A stretch of 64,000 bases of DNA from Effrenium voratum (Eukaryota > Sar > Dinophyceae > Suessiales > Symbiodiniaceae), in NCBI GenBank assembly GCA_963377175.1, contig CAUJNA010003287.1, forward strand, positions 188,501-252,500, written 5' to 3'. This document shows positions 1 to 7,735 of this stretch, piece after piece. The translations under genes were made by a program, and so were the position numbers. Each line of letters begins with the position of its first letter. Position 1 is the stretch's first letter. Under the pieces are notes generated by a model that searched no databases, was not told the origin of the DNA, and was given only the letters and a program-made list of their open reading frames with translations.

Positions 1-1
1 C

Positions 2-169
2 ATTAATTTTAGAAGTATCTTAGACCCTGTCAGTATTGCTGATCGTGGCGCTATAACTGTTTATACTGGTTCATTAAATCCATTTACTAACCACGATTAC
101 ATAACTGGATACGGTGATATGGGGCGTGATGTTTCAAGAAGTATTGAGCCAGTAAAGGAGATATTATAA
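2..169 (+). CDS. 3' end of an unidentified gene, possibly a minor capsid (penton) protein
   Basis: An open frame enters from the window edge and stops with TAA at 167-169, giving the last 55 residues of a protein. The tail contains the stretches DRGAITVYTGSLNPFTNHDY and GYGDMGRDVSRSI. I do not recognise the family. Because minor capsid (penton) and major capsid genes are usually adjacent in Polintons and related viruses, and this gene lies just upstream of the capsid gene on the same strand, a minor capsid protein is a positional guess only. Confidence 0.55.
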   Translation: MNFRSILDPVSIADRGAITVYTGSLNPFTNHDYITGYGDMGRDVSRSIEPVKEIL

Positions 170-187
170 ATAATCTAAATAATATTA

Positions 188-412
188 ATGATACATCATA
201 AGAAATATGACAATGAAACAACGGATGATATGATTAAGAATGAAAATAAAAAGTATAAGAAAAGTTCATATGAAGAAATTAGAGAATTAGTCTTGGAGAA
301 AGAAAAAGGTAATACTCCAGTTGAAGATAAGATTAAGAAAAAGAAAATGAAAATATTCAAAAATAATAATTCTAATCAAAAGGATCACACTAAATTATTT
401 AATTTAGTTTAA
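188..412 (+). CDS. Small lysine-rich hypothetical protein (74 aa)
   Basis: A 74-residue, very Lys/Asn-rich, hydrophilic protein begins 18 bases after the preceding stop and ends about 30 bases before the capsid gene. It has no membrane segment or recognisable domain. The run DKIKKKKMKIFKNNN would be a basic patch suited to nucleic-acid binding. An imperfect hairpin (TAATTTAG ... CTAAATTA, about 401-428) overlaps its 3' end. Its place between capsid-region genes and its orientation support a real small gene, but AT-rich DNA makes spurious Lys/Asn frames common. Confidence 0.5.
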   Translation: MIHHKKYDNETTDDMIKNENKKYKKSSYEEIRELVLEKEKGNTPVEDKIKKKKMKIFKNNNSNQKDHTKLFNLV

Positions 413-443
413 ATTATTTCTAAATTAGATTATATATATAGTA

Positions 444-1826
444 ATGGAAACTTTTAGTGCTGAAGATATTCTAATTGACAACCTCTCATTTAAATTAAAT
501 AAAGGTGCAAGTTATATCAACGACCGTCGTTCTGTCTCGTTTTTTCCTTCTGGGAGTAATATCTACACTCCTTCATCAGGCCAGCGTGTGTTGAAAATAG
601 CGTTAAATGCTGAAGATAATAGTTGGTTAGACCCACAGAGTGTAATGGTTTATTTCACTGTTGAAAACACTGACACGACAGACAATAAACGCTTGCGTCC
701 TCTGTCTCCTGCTTATTCCTTTTTTAGAAGAGTAAGACTAATTGCTGGTAATCAACTTGTTGAAGACATTGATTACTACAACCGAAATCATCATATGATG
801 AGTTGTTTGATGTCAAAAGGAGCAAGAGACAATGAAGACGCCCAGAGTTTTGGTTATAGATATGATGATGATTTAAACACACGTCGTGCAGTTCCTGCAT
901 CGGGTCATATTGGTCCTGCATATGACGCTTACACAATTCCCGGTTTTAGAAGAAAAATGGTTGTTGGATTTAAACCGATGCTTGGTTTATTCAATCAATT
1001 TAAGTATATTCCGTTAAAAGCGTGTCCTCTTGTTTTAGAACTTGAACTAGTTTCAAATTTTAGTGATTGTGTTGTTACAGTTGGTGGTACGAGGTTTCCA
1101 GAAAGTGGCAACGCAGACTCAAGCCTTCATACAAATGAGCAGTTCTCAATTAGTAACGCATTCCTTCAAACTGATTTGGTTAGCTTGGACAACGACCTCC
1201 ACAATAAATATGTTGCTCACCTCCTCGATTCAAAAGAATTACCTATTACGTATAATACTTATATTTGTCAATCTAATCAAGTTCCCGTTGGTTCGTCGTC
1301 AATTAACACTACTGTTGTTCGTTCAGTGTCTAAACTCGTTGCCGCGTTCATCAGTTTCAACAAAAGTGGAGTAGGCGATACTCACGTTATGAAAGAATAC
1401 AACAATTTCTATCATCCTATGTATAATTTGAATTATCAAGACAGTGGATACTACAATGCCGACCTTGATTTAGAATTTCAACTTCAATTAGGTTCAAAAC
1501 TATATCCTGAGTATCCTTGTCGTTCATTAACACAAGCATTCTATTATTTACGAAAAGCATTAAATTTACCATTGTTCCATCAACACCATTTATCAATTGA
1601 ATATTCTGCTTATCGTGTTGATAAGTTTATCTTTGCTATGAATTTCGAAAAGGTGCCGGATTCTTCATATTCTGGAATTAACACTAAAGCCGGACAACAG
1701 CTTCTAATTCGTGTGAAACCTATTGGAAATATGGCAACAGCAAATATGCCTGACACGATTTACATAACATTAGTATCAGAACAAATATTATCCATTAGAG
1801 ACGCCGGAGTGCAGATACTCGATTAA
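444..1826 (+). CDS. MCP: Double-jelly-roll major capsid protein
   Basis: At 460 residues this has the size and features of the double-jelly-roll capsid proteins of polinton-like viruses, which form the pseudo-hexameric trimers of the icosahedral shell. Near the N-terminus it shows SWLDPQSVMVYFTVEN (60-75), LRPLSPAYSFFRRVRLIAG (84-102) and VEDIDYYNR (106-114), a pattern I associate with capsid proteins of protist-associated polinton-like elements. There is no signal peptide or membrane segment. The ATG follows TATATATAGTA directly, a motif shared with other genes here. A perfect 14-bp hairpin (1836-1849 with 1861-1874) lies ten bases after the stop. Codon use is less AT-biased than in the fibre gene. 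The family call is from recall; the frame is intact and full length. Confidence 0.85.
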   Translation: METFSAEDILIDNLSFKLNKGASYINDRRSVSFFPSGSNIYTPSSGQRVLKIALNAEDNSWLDPQSVMVYFTVENTDTTDNKRLRPLSPAYSFFRRVRLIAGNQLVEDIDYYNRNHHMMSCLMSKGARDNEDAQSFGYRYDDDLNTRRAVPASGHIGPAYDAYTIPGFRRKMVVGFKPMLGLFNQFKYIPLKACPLVLELELVSNFSDCVVTVGGTRFPESGNADSSLHTNEQFSISNAFLQTDLVSLDNDLHNKYVAHLLDSKELPITYNTYICQSNQVPVGSSSINTTVVRSVSKLVAAFISFNKSGVGDTHVMKEYNNFYHPMYNLNYQDSGYYNADLDLEFQLQLGSKLYPEYPCRSLTQAFYYLRKALNLPLFHQHHLSIEYSAYRVDKFIFAMNFEKVPDSSYSGINTKAGQQLLIRVKPIGNMATANMPDTIYITLVSEQILSIRDAGVQILD

Positions 1827-1835
1827 AAATAAGTA

Positions 1836-1874
1836 AAAATGATAATATTAAAAATAAATAAATATTATCATTTT
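1836..1874. terminator. AT-rich hairpin after the capsid gene
   Basis: Arms AAAATGATAATATT and AATATTATCATTTT pair perfectly over 14 bp with an 11-base loop, starting ten bases after the capsid stop and ending 16 bases before the fibre ATG. Similar palindromes occur at other 3' ends in the viral part. In mimiviruses such hairpins mark transcript 3' ends; that role here is inferred. Confidence 0.6.
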
Positions 1875-1890
1875 CTACTATTAATATATA

Positions 1891-4626
1891 ATGCCTTCAA
1901 TAAATTTAACAAACTTTGAGAATGTTGTAGCGCACACAATTAGCGAAATCAATTCTACAAGCGGGGTGACAAACATTAGAAACATATATGCTAATCAATC
2001 AGATATAATTGATTTACTCAACAACAAAGCAGACCAAGTAGACACTTACACAAAGGAGCAGATAAATGCTAATTTTTATGATATAACTCAATCATACAAT
2101 AAGACAGAAGTTAATGTATTATCAAATAATATTAGTTCAAATACATTTTTAATAGGTAATCTGACAATAACTTCCAATACCAATTTTAATAATATTTCAT
2201 CAAATACAAATTTAATAAATAATTTAAATTCTACTATGACAACTAATTTTAATAACATTAGTTCTAATTCTAACTTAATTAATACAAATTTCAATAATAT
2301 TTCATTAAATACACATTTAATAAATAATTTAAATTCAACTATAACAACTAATTTTAATAATATTAGTTCTAATTCTAATTTAATAACAGGATTAAATAGT
2401 ACAGTAAATTCACATATTACTGCAATTTTAGATTTACAGAATGGAGGTTCATTTAATGAAACAGATTATTATAATAAAATAACAACTAATAATTTATTAT
2501 CAAATAAGTTAAATACTGATGTATTAAATAATACATTAATTCATAATATAACAACTACTTCAATTTTCAAAATAGCAAATTTTGGAAATTATAATAATTT
2601 CTTTGAAATGTATAATAATTATTTTGATAGTTATGTTTATGGAAATTTAAGTGGAGCAACTATGTTTTTAAATCAAAGAGGTTTTGGAGATGTAGAAATT
2701 AATAATTCTTCAACTTTTCAAAATGATAAAATATTATTAAATCATAATACTACAATATTATCTAATTTACAAGTATCAGGTTTATTTTCGTGTTCGTCTA
2801 TTTTAGATGTAGCAGGTTCAGATTCTCGTTATGTTTTACAATCAGATGGATTAAGTGGATTAATAACAGGAAATACAAATACAATTAATTCAATAATTAC
2901 TAGTAATAATTCACAGGATACATCATTAGGACAAAAGTTAGATAAAATAGATACTAACGCTCAATCAGTAGCAGGTGCTATTAATTTTAGTGATAATACA
3001 ACTTTACACAGTAATTTAAATATGTTGACTACTGGTTCTATAATATGTAATAAGTTTAGTACTACACCATCACCTAATGTTGGATTGCAAATGACATTTC
3101 AAATGTTCAATCGTGAATTTAATATTAACAGAGATGGTAGAATGTGGATGAGTTCAAGTGGTGGTCAATGGGAAACTCAAATAGGAGATGCTAATGTTGG
3201 AAGAGTGTGGGTTAAAGATAGATTTGGTTTAGGTGCTGTCGGTGTTAATGGTTATGTTTTAAACTGTGCTGGACAAGCAAGATTTACTGATGCAGTTCAA
3301 TTTATGGGAACTGACAAAGCAATAAGTTTTAACAATGGTTCATATTTGAATTTTAATAATAATGGTTCAATACGAAGATATACTCCTGATGCTATAGAAG
3401 GTTTATATATGTCTCATGATGATTTTGTTGCCATTAGTGTTGGCGATGTTAGTAATGCTTCTAATCAATATATGATGTGTGATGGATTAGTGAATAAAAC
3501 TATTTTTAGTAAGCCTATAGATGTGTTAGGAAATATTTATACGAATGCTGCTGTTAATTGTGATAATGTTAATATTGATACTGATGGTAAATTAACAATT
3601 GATACAAATTGTGAATTATATAGATATGTTAGTGCTTTTTCATCTTTTGATATGAGGAATAGTGATGCTAATTCTTCAATTAGATTTATTTGTGGAGACC
3701 CTGCTGTTCAATCTAATATAGTTGGAGCAGTTAATATTTCTACTGGATGGACTTTTAACACTGATACTGTTGATGTTATGGGCAATTTATTTGCTGATGA
3801 TATTTATGTTAAAACTAATGGAGCATTGAGAAGCAATCGTATAGCACCTAATGGTGGAACATTAGTAACTGTTGATACTAACTTAGCAGTTCAAAATGCA
3901 TATTTAGCAACTAATACCATTCAATCATTTGATTTAACAACAGTTTCATTTTTGAATAATATTTCAATGACCACTGGAACAGACTTAAAGCTTGGTACGA
4001 GTGAAATATCAACTTACTACGATGGAACTAGTTTATCTACAATTGATGTAATATTCAGAACATCAAACACTGCTTTTAGAATAGCAGATAGCTCGAGTAC
4101 GCCGTCGGTGCTACTGTCTATTGATAAAACTTTCGGAACGACAGTAAATACTGAAAGTTTTACAAATAATGCTCCATCGACTTTTAATGAAAATGTAACA
4201 GTTGCAGGAACGAAAAAAATGTTGTGTAATTTAATTGAACCATCAACAGGAACTAATATAGATTTAACAGCAACAACAGTAACCATCAACGGAACGTTTG
4301 TGGATTCATCTGATTCAAGATTGAAATATGATATAGACAATATCAAATCTAATTGTATGAATGTTATTAAGAAATTTAAGCCAAAGAAGTTTAAGAGACA
4401 CGATAGAAATGATAACGGTAAAACTCACATTGGTTATTTAGCAGACGAAGTATTAAAAGCAATTCCTAAAGAGTTTGAAAATATTGTATGCAAAGACAGA
4501 GAGTATTTAGGATTGAATTATTTAGTTTTACCCGTGTTAGTTCATAAAGCAGTATTAGAATTAAATGATAAAGTAGATAAACTTGAAAAAGAAATTAAGG
4601 AATTTAAAAAAGAAAAATCTAAATAA
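1891..4626 (+). CDS. Fibre/spike protein with C-terminal S74 self-cleaving chaperone domain
   Basis: This 911-residue protein combines a repetitive fibrous body with a C-terminal intramolecular chaperone (peptidase S74) domain, as in phage tail spikes and the transcription factor MYRF. Residues about 70-170 hold repeats of the type NNISSNTNLINNLNS, suggesting a trimeric coiled or beta-fibrous stalk. The S74 domain starts near residue 807: SSDSRLKYDI is followed by GYLADEVLKAIP and a terminal Lys/Glu coiled coil. Ser807 and Lys812 have the spacing of the Ser-Lys dyad known from MYRF, so self-cleavage just before Ser807 is expected. The likely role is a trimeric host-attachment fibre on the capsid vertex. 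It lies directly after the capsid gene on the same strand. The S74 call is strong; the fibre role is inferred. Confidence 0.85.
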   Translation: MPSINLTNFENVVAHTISEINSTSGVTNIRNIYANQSDIIDLLNNKADQVDTYTKEQINANFYDITQSYNKTEVNVLSNNISSNTFLIGNLTITSNTNFNNISSNTNLINNLNSTMTTNFNNISSNSNLINTNFNNISLNTHLINNLNSTITTNFNNISSNSNLITGLNSTVNSHITAILDLQNGGSFNETDYYNKITTNNLLSNKLNTDVLNNTLIHNITTTSIFKIANFGNYNNFFEMYNNYFDSYVYGNLSGATMFLNQRGFGDVEINNSSTFQNDKILLNHNTTILSNLQVSGLFSCSSILDVAGSDSRYVLQSDGLSGLITGNTNTINSIITSNNSQDTSLGQKLDKIDTNAQSVAGAINFSDNTTLHSNLNMLTTGSIICNKFSTTPSPNVGLQMTFQMFNREFNINRDGRMWMSSSGGQWETQIGDANVGRVWVKDRFGLGAVGVNGYVLNCAGQARFTDAVQFMGTDKAISFNNGSYLNFNNNGSIRRYTPDAIEGLYMSHDDFVAISVGDVSNASNQYMMCDGLVNKTIFSKPIDVLGNIYTNAAVNCDNVNIDTDGKLTIDTNCELYRYVSAFSSFDMRNSDANSSIRFICGDPAVQSNIVGAVNISTGWTFNTDTVDVMGNLFADDIYVKTNGALRSNRIAPNGGTLVTVDTNLAVQNAYLATNTIQSFDLTTVSFLNNISMTTGTDLKLGTSEISTYYDGTSLSTIDVIFRTSNTAFRIADSSSTPSVLLSIDKTFGTTVNTESFTNNAPSTFNENVTVAGTKKMLCNLIEPSTGTNIDLTATTVTINGTFVDSSDSRLKYDIDNIKSNCMNVIKKFKPKKFKRHDRNDNGKTHIGYLADEVLKAIPKEFENIVCKDREYLGLNYLVLPVLVHKAVLELNDKVDKLEKEIKEFKKEKSK

Positions 4627-4638
4627 TAATAATATATA

Positions 4639-4851
4639 ATGGGTAATTCAAATAGTAATGTTGAAACTTCAAGTATTGACAAAATCAATGATATTGATGA
4701 AGAACAATTAGATTTAAGTAATATTGATAAATTACAGTTGAAAGCAATTAAGCAAATGAGTGAAAGATTAGAAAAACTGGAGACAATGAAATGTGACAAA
4801 TTAATATATAAATTACCAGCGTTGAATTTGTGTAGTTATAGTTTATTCTGA
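4639..4851 (+). CDS. Small protein with possible N-myristoylation signal (70 aa)
   Basis: This 70-residue protein starts 13 bases after the fibre stop. The start MGNSNSNV resembles an N-myristoylation signal (Gly2 with small or polar residues following), which would tether it to a membrane. The middle is acidic and probably helical (IDKLQLKAIKQMSERLEKLE), and the end is KLPALNLCSYSLF. A diverged copy of the last 18 or so codons recurs at about 5,515-5,574 without the rest of the gene, showing that this gene's 3' end was caught in a segmental duplication. Function is unknown. The real-gene call rests on spacing, the ATATATA-type leader and the 3' hairpin. Confidence 0.6.
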   Translation: MGNSNSNVETSSIDKINDIDEEQLDLSNIDKLQLKAIKQMSERLEKLETMKCDKLIYKLPALNLCSYSLF

Positions 4852-4931
4852 ATTAATAATATTAAAAAATATTAATATTATTAATTGGTCATTATTATGA
4901 ATTAATAACATTAAGTTAATGCTATTAATTG
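4851..4931. terminator. Two adjacent AT hairpins between convergent genes
   Basis: The first palindrome (4851-4886) has 14-bp perfect arms AATTAATAATATTA / TAATATTATTAATT. The second (about 4901-4931) pairs AATTAATAACATTAA with TTAATGCTATTAATT, with one mismatch. They sit between the plus-strand gene ending at 4851 and the minus-strand gene ending at 4925, where each strand would need a transcript 3' end. Confidence 0.55.
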
Positions 4932-5473
4932 AATACTTCAACAAATTTATTATATAACTTTCTTAAATGTGTTTCATTAACTCCACTTATTTTAACTTTA
5001 TATCTTACATATTTAAAATCTACTAATGTATCAGGATTATTAGAATGAAATGTATTTACACTAGTACAATTATTAATATGATAATTTAATTCTTCAAATG
5101 TTTTACACACTTCACAAGAGGTAATACCAGTAACATATACACCATTAGGATTTTCAGTATCATCATTCATTTTTATATAAAAATCAATTGTTGTTTCGTA
5201 TTTAATTTTATCATATTTTTCAATCAAATATTTTAATTCCTTATCATTAATGTAATATTTTAAATATGATGATGGTGCTACTGATTTTAAATTAAATTTA
5301 TAAATGCAAAAGTTATATACATTATCTTTATTCTCAAAATGTATTATAGGTTTAAATCTATTAAAAAAGTTTCTAAAAACTTTATTATTTTTTAGTTTTA
5401 TTATTTTAGAATGACCTAAAATATATGACGCTATATAAAGTTTAATGTCTCCGGGTAAATCATAAAATATCAT
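4925..5473 (-). CDS. F-box-like protein, copy 1 (182 aa)
   Basis: The N-terminus (FYDLPGDIKLYIASYILG followed by a Lys-rich KLKNNKVFRNF) fits the short helical F-box pattern LP-x2-[IV]-x3-I-x2-Y-x-LG; F-boxes link substrates to SCF ubiquitin ligases. Two other genes in this element share it (5614-6123 and 9968-10588). The remaining 140 or so residues diverge and include a pair of cysteines (SCEVCKTFEEL), as expected of a variable substrate-binding part. No membrane segment is seen. The frame is intact. A role in steering host protein degradation is inference; the F-box match is weak and by eye, and the family could equally be a lineage-specific structural fold. Confidence 0.6.
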   Translation of the reverse strand: MIFYDLPGDIKLYIASYILGHSKIIKLKNNKVFRNFFNRFKPIIHFENKDNVYNFCIYKFNLKSVAPSSYLKYYINDKELKYLIEKYDKIKYETTIDFYIKMNDDTENPNGVYVTGITSCEVCKTFEELNYHINNCTSVNTFHSNNPDTLVDFKYVRYKVKISGVNETHLRKLYNKFVEVFN

Positions 5474-5514
5474 ATAGTATATTAAATTTTATTTGTTTAA
5501 TTAGTTATGTATTT

Positions 5515-5577
5515 AAAAAGTGACAAATTAATATATAGATTACCGCTTCAAATTTGTAGTTATTCATTATTTTGAAT
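5515..5577 (+). pseudogene. Duplicated 3' fragment of the myristoylation-type gene
   Basis: This stretch reads KSDKLIYRLPLQICSYSLF before a TGA, matching the end of the 70-aa protein at 4639-4851 (KCDKLIYKLPALNLCSYSLF) at most positions. There is no start or upstream part, so it is a fragment. It marks the left edge of a tandem duplication that also copied the neighbouring minus-strand F-box-like gene. Confidence 0.7.
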
Positions 5578-5613
5578 TAATAACATTAAGCCATAATCTT
5601 AATGTTATTAATT
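5575..5613. terminator. Perfect 16-bp AT hairpin
   Basis: Arms AATTAATAACATTAAG (5575-5590) and CTTAATGTTATTAATT (5598-5613) pair perfectly. The hairpin lies at the 3' end of the minus-strand gene that stops at 5614 and corresponds to the hairpin at about 4901-4931 in the first duplicate. Confidence 0.6.
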
Positions 5614-6123
5614 TTAAAGATAAAAATAAAAGTCATCAATAATATTTTGTTCACCATCATTGATAACTTTGATAATTATTTTTTTCACTTGTAATGAAAT
5701 AAAACTAGCCATACCGCCCGCATACACTAATTTAACTTTATGAAGGTCTTTATTAAGAAAATAATAAATATCAAATAAATTAATTGATATTAAAGTTCGA
5801 TTACACACATTAAACCAACGAGTAAACGAGCTAAATGTAACAAATAGATCATATTCAATAAATAATTTTAATGGTTTATATTTATGATGTAATTTATCTA
5901 ACTCACTTAAATTAAAAACATATGATAATCCATTATTAATATTGATATTATCAATTTCTAAATAATGTATGTTATTTAATGTGTAAGACTTATAAACTGG
6001 TTTATATTTATTAATATAATTTTTAACAATATTACTATTTTTTATTTTTAATAATTTAACATCACCTAAACTATAAGATAATACAAGGTTTTTAATTTCT
6101 ATTGGTAAATCATAAAATATCAT
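5614..6123 (-). CDS. F-box-like protein, copy 2 (169 aa)
   Basis: This is the tandem paralogue of the 182-aa gene at 4925-5473. Both begin MIFYDLP and continue with a Y-x-LG turn and a KLLKIKNSNIVKNY-type segment. Identity then fades quickly, pointing to an old duplication or fast divergence under conflict. There is no cysteine pair like that of copy 1. The stop abuts a perfect 16-bp hairpin. Upstream of the start, at about 6137-6180, is a stray copy of the packaging ATPase 3' end, a likely breakpoint of the duplication. Function as for copy 1: possible F-box adaptor, unproven. Confidence 0.6.
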   Translation of the reverse strand: MIFYDLPIEIKNLVLSYSLGDVKLLKIKNSNIVKNYINKYKPVYKSYTLNNIHYLEIDNININNGLSYVFNLSELDKLHHKYKPLKLFIEYDLFVTFSSFTRWFNVCNRTLISINLFDIYYFLNKDLHKVKLVYAGGMASFISLQVKKIIIKVINDGEQNIIDDFYFYL

Positions 6124-6136
6124 AATATATTTGAAT

Positions 6137-6180
6137 ATTTATTTTGTTTTAAATGATTTTTCAAATCTAACATATTTAGT
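6137..6180 (-). pseudogene. Remnant of the packaging ATPase 3' end
   Basis: Read on the minus strand, this segment encodes YVRFEKSFKT, nearly the C-terminus of the ATPase at 6545-7300 (YVRFEKAFKIK), and about 37 bases align closely. No other ATPase sequence is attached. It sits just upstream of F-box-like copy 2 and indicates that copy 2, or the gene at 6187-6525, was inserted by recombination beside the ATPase end. Confidence 0.65.
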
Positions 6181-6186
6181 TATTTT

Positions 6187-6525
6187 TTAATCATCTGGCA
6201 CTCTTGTTGAATCACCATCACTATAATTATCACTATCACTATCAGTATCATTTTCTATACGAATATGTTCTTCTAATTCTTTCCTCATTCTTTCTGCTTC
6301 CTTAAAAGTAATATGACAATCACTTTCAATATGGTTAGCAGCATCCTTCATTAAAAAAGTTTCACCACATTCACACTCTACTAATTGTTGTAGTCTTTGC
6401 TTCCGATATTCCTGAATCTGTTTTGGTATGTCATCACGGCTTCGCCCTGATGAGGGACTACGTCCGTCATCACCGAAAAACCTTACTGGTTCTTCATATA
6501 TTCTTTCTTGAAACATTTTTAACAT
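6187..6525 (-). CDS. C2H2-like zinc-finger protein (112 aa)
   Basis: Residues about 50-75 read CECGETFLMKDAANHIES followed by DCH, a CxC ... H ... H arrangement able to bind one zinc; the C-terminus is an acidic tail (NDTDSDSDNYSDGD). A related C-x-C-G-x-[TY] finger occurs in the 60-aa gene at 7553-7735. The N-terminus is basic and Ser/Arg-rich (GRSPSSGRSRDD). It lies just downstream of the ATPase on the same strand, with about 20 bases between them, so co-transcription is likely. The leader CTATTATATATTATAGA precedes the ATG. A DNA-binding or regulatory role is plausible but unproven. Confidence 0.65.
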   Translation of the reverse strand: MLKMFQERIYEEPVRFFGDDGRSPSSGRSRDDIPKQIQEYRKQRLQQLVECECGETFLMKDAANHIESDCHITFKEAERMRKELEEHIRIENDTDSDSDNYSDGDSTRVPDD

Positions 6526-6544
6526 TCTATAATATATAATAGAT

Positions 6545-7300
6545 TTATTTTATTTTAAAAGCTTTCTCAAATCTAACATAAAACATATTATTAACATCTT
6601 TGGAATTCATATTAACATAAAAGAAGGAGTAGGGCTTATCATCTACTGCTTGATGATACATATTTAACAGTTGCTCTTTATCAACGATGGCCGAGTTTTC
6701 CTCAATGAATGACATTAACTCTGATACATTCTTTAACTTAAAGATATACAACGAACTAGAATTCAACCTAATGATTGGAGCAAGGACACGGTATTTTTGA
6801 ACGCTTAAACAAAAACTAATGGCGTCGTGCCTGCCTCTCGTTGCCAGTCCATGTAATAACTTGCTGTATCTAACAAATTTAGGGTCGTCTGCAAAATCAT
6901 CAACTATGATTAAAATTGAATGTAGTTTCTTCATCTTCTGTTCTTTCATATAATGAATTATCTTTCTTTGCGTGTTAATTATTTCTTCCAGTTCTTCAGG
7001 TTGGTAGGTATCATAATATAACTTTTCTTTTTCATCATCAACCTTCATATTATCTTTTTGATATTTCTTGACTTCAACGAAGGTAGGGTCATTATGAACA
7101 GACGGGCTAAAAATGAATATACGAGCGAAGCAGTCCCTATAAACATTTAGGATAAGGTTTTGAATTAAAACTGTTTTGCCACCCGTTGATGAAGCAACAA
7201 CAATTGAGCGAAAAGGTAGTTTTGGTACATGTTCATATTTGGATTGTTTGAATTCATAATCAGTTATGTTTATTGGTTTTATAATGGGAACTTCAGGCAT
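6545..7300 (-). CDS. FtsK/HerA-type genome-packaging ATPase (A32-like)
   Basis: This 251-residue ATPase is expected to pump viral DNA into the capsid. The P-loop ASSTGGKT (36-43) replaces the usual first Gly with Ala but keeps GKT. Walker B is ILIIVDDFADD (129-139). Downstream, LHGLATRGRHDAISFCLSVQ matches the arginine-rich and sensor region typical of A32-like packaging ATPases. Length is normal for the family in polinton-like viruses and virophages. The start ATGCCTGAAG follows an AT-only leader. It shares the minus strand with the zinc-finger gene downstream. With the capsid gene it defines the virion-forming module. Confidence 0.85.
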   Translation of the reverse strand: MPEVPIIKPINITDYEFKQSKYEHVPKLPFRSIVVASSTGGKTVLIQNLILNVYRDCFARIFIFSPSVHNDPTFVEVKKYQKDNMKVDDEKEKLYYDTYQPEELEEIINTQRKIIHYMKEQKMKKLHSILIIVDDFADDPKFVRYSKLLHGLATRGRHDAISFCLSVQKYRVLAPIIRLNSSSLYIFKLKNVSELMSFIEENSAIVDKEQLLNMYHQAVDDKPYSFFYVNMNSKDVNNMFYVRFEKAFKIK

Positions 7301-7305
7301 AAAAT

Positions 7306-7345
7306 AATAATATTAAAAATATTTAGAAAATAAATTAATATTATT
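7306..7345. terminator. AT hairpin between the ATPase start and a GC-richer frame
   Basis: Arms AATAATATTAA (7306-7316) and TTAATATTATT (7335-7345) pair perfectly over 11 bp. The hairpin overlaps the stop of the minus-strand open frame at 7341-7499 and could mark the 3' end of a transcript for it. Confidence 0.45.
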
Positions 7346-7499
7346 TATTGTATGAAAGCATTGCTATGATATGAATGGTGTCTATCGTAGTAGAACAGGC
7401 TCTTTCATCAACTTCAGTCAATAAGTATTGAAGATAATTAGTTTTGTGTCTTGCTCGCGTATGCAATGAAAACCCCAAGTGCTGTGCCCCACCAATATT
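7341..7499 (-). CDS. Possible small or truncated gene without ATG (52 codons)
   Basis: A minus-strand frame runs open from 7499 to a TAA at 7341-7343 and reads protein-like, with segments GAQHLGFSLHTRARHKTNYL and EVDERACSTTIDTIHIIAML. GC content (about 42%) is well above that of the surrounding viral DNA. No ATG occurs before the last few codons, so it is either a fragment of a longer gene, uses a non-ATG start, or is chance. It is flanked by hairpins at 7306-7345 and 7512-7550. I do not recognise the sequence. Confidence 0.3.
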   Translation of the reverse strand, partial: NIGGAQHLGFSLHTRARHKTNYLQYLLTEVDERACSTTIDTIHIIAMLSYNK

Positions 7500-7511
7500 C
7501 TATTATGCATG

Positions 7512-7550
7512 AAAATAATAAGATTAAATAATTATTTTATCTTATTATTT
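7512..7550. terminator. Perfect 12-bp AT hairpin
   Basis: AAATAATAAGAT and ATCTTATTATTT pair perfectly around an AT loop. It ends three bases before the ATG at 7553, so it could be a leader structure for that gene or a 3'-end signal for something on either strand. Confidence 0.4.
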
Positions 7551-7552
7551 AT

Positions 7553-7735
7553 ATGACTATTATCCATTGCAGTTGTGGTAAAACTTATGATGACAAATAT
7601 TTATTTAAACATCTAAATTCAAAATATCATCAGAAATTTGTAGAATATAGATGGATTAAAGACGATACAATGAAAAAACTTTACAAGAAAAGAAAGACAG
7701 AAATGAAAAATAATTTATCTTATTATTTAATATGA
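7553..7735 (+). CDS. Small zinc-finger protein (60 aa)
   Basis: The N-terminal half reads HCSCGKTYDDKYLFKHLNSK then YH, a CxCG ... H ... H finger related to that of the 112-aa gene at 6187-6525; the C-terminal half is Lys-rich. The stop overlaps the next ATG (ATGA at 7732-7735), a translational-coupling-like arrangement. It is probably a small DNA- or RNA-binding protein; exact function unknown. Confidence 0.6.
   Translation: MTIIHCSCGKTYDDKYLFKHLNSKYHQKFVEYRWIKDDTMKKLYKKRKTEMKNNLSYYLI

Noticed and set aside
2088..4799. Minus-strand frames opposite the fibre gene
   Set aside because: They are antisense shadows of a strongly supported gene, with no motif or leader of their own.
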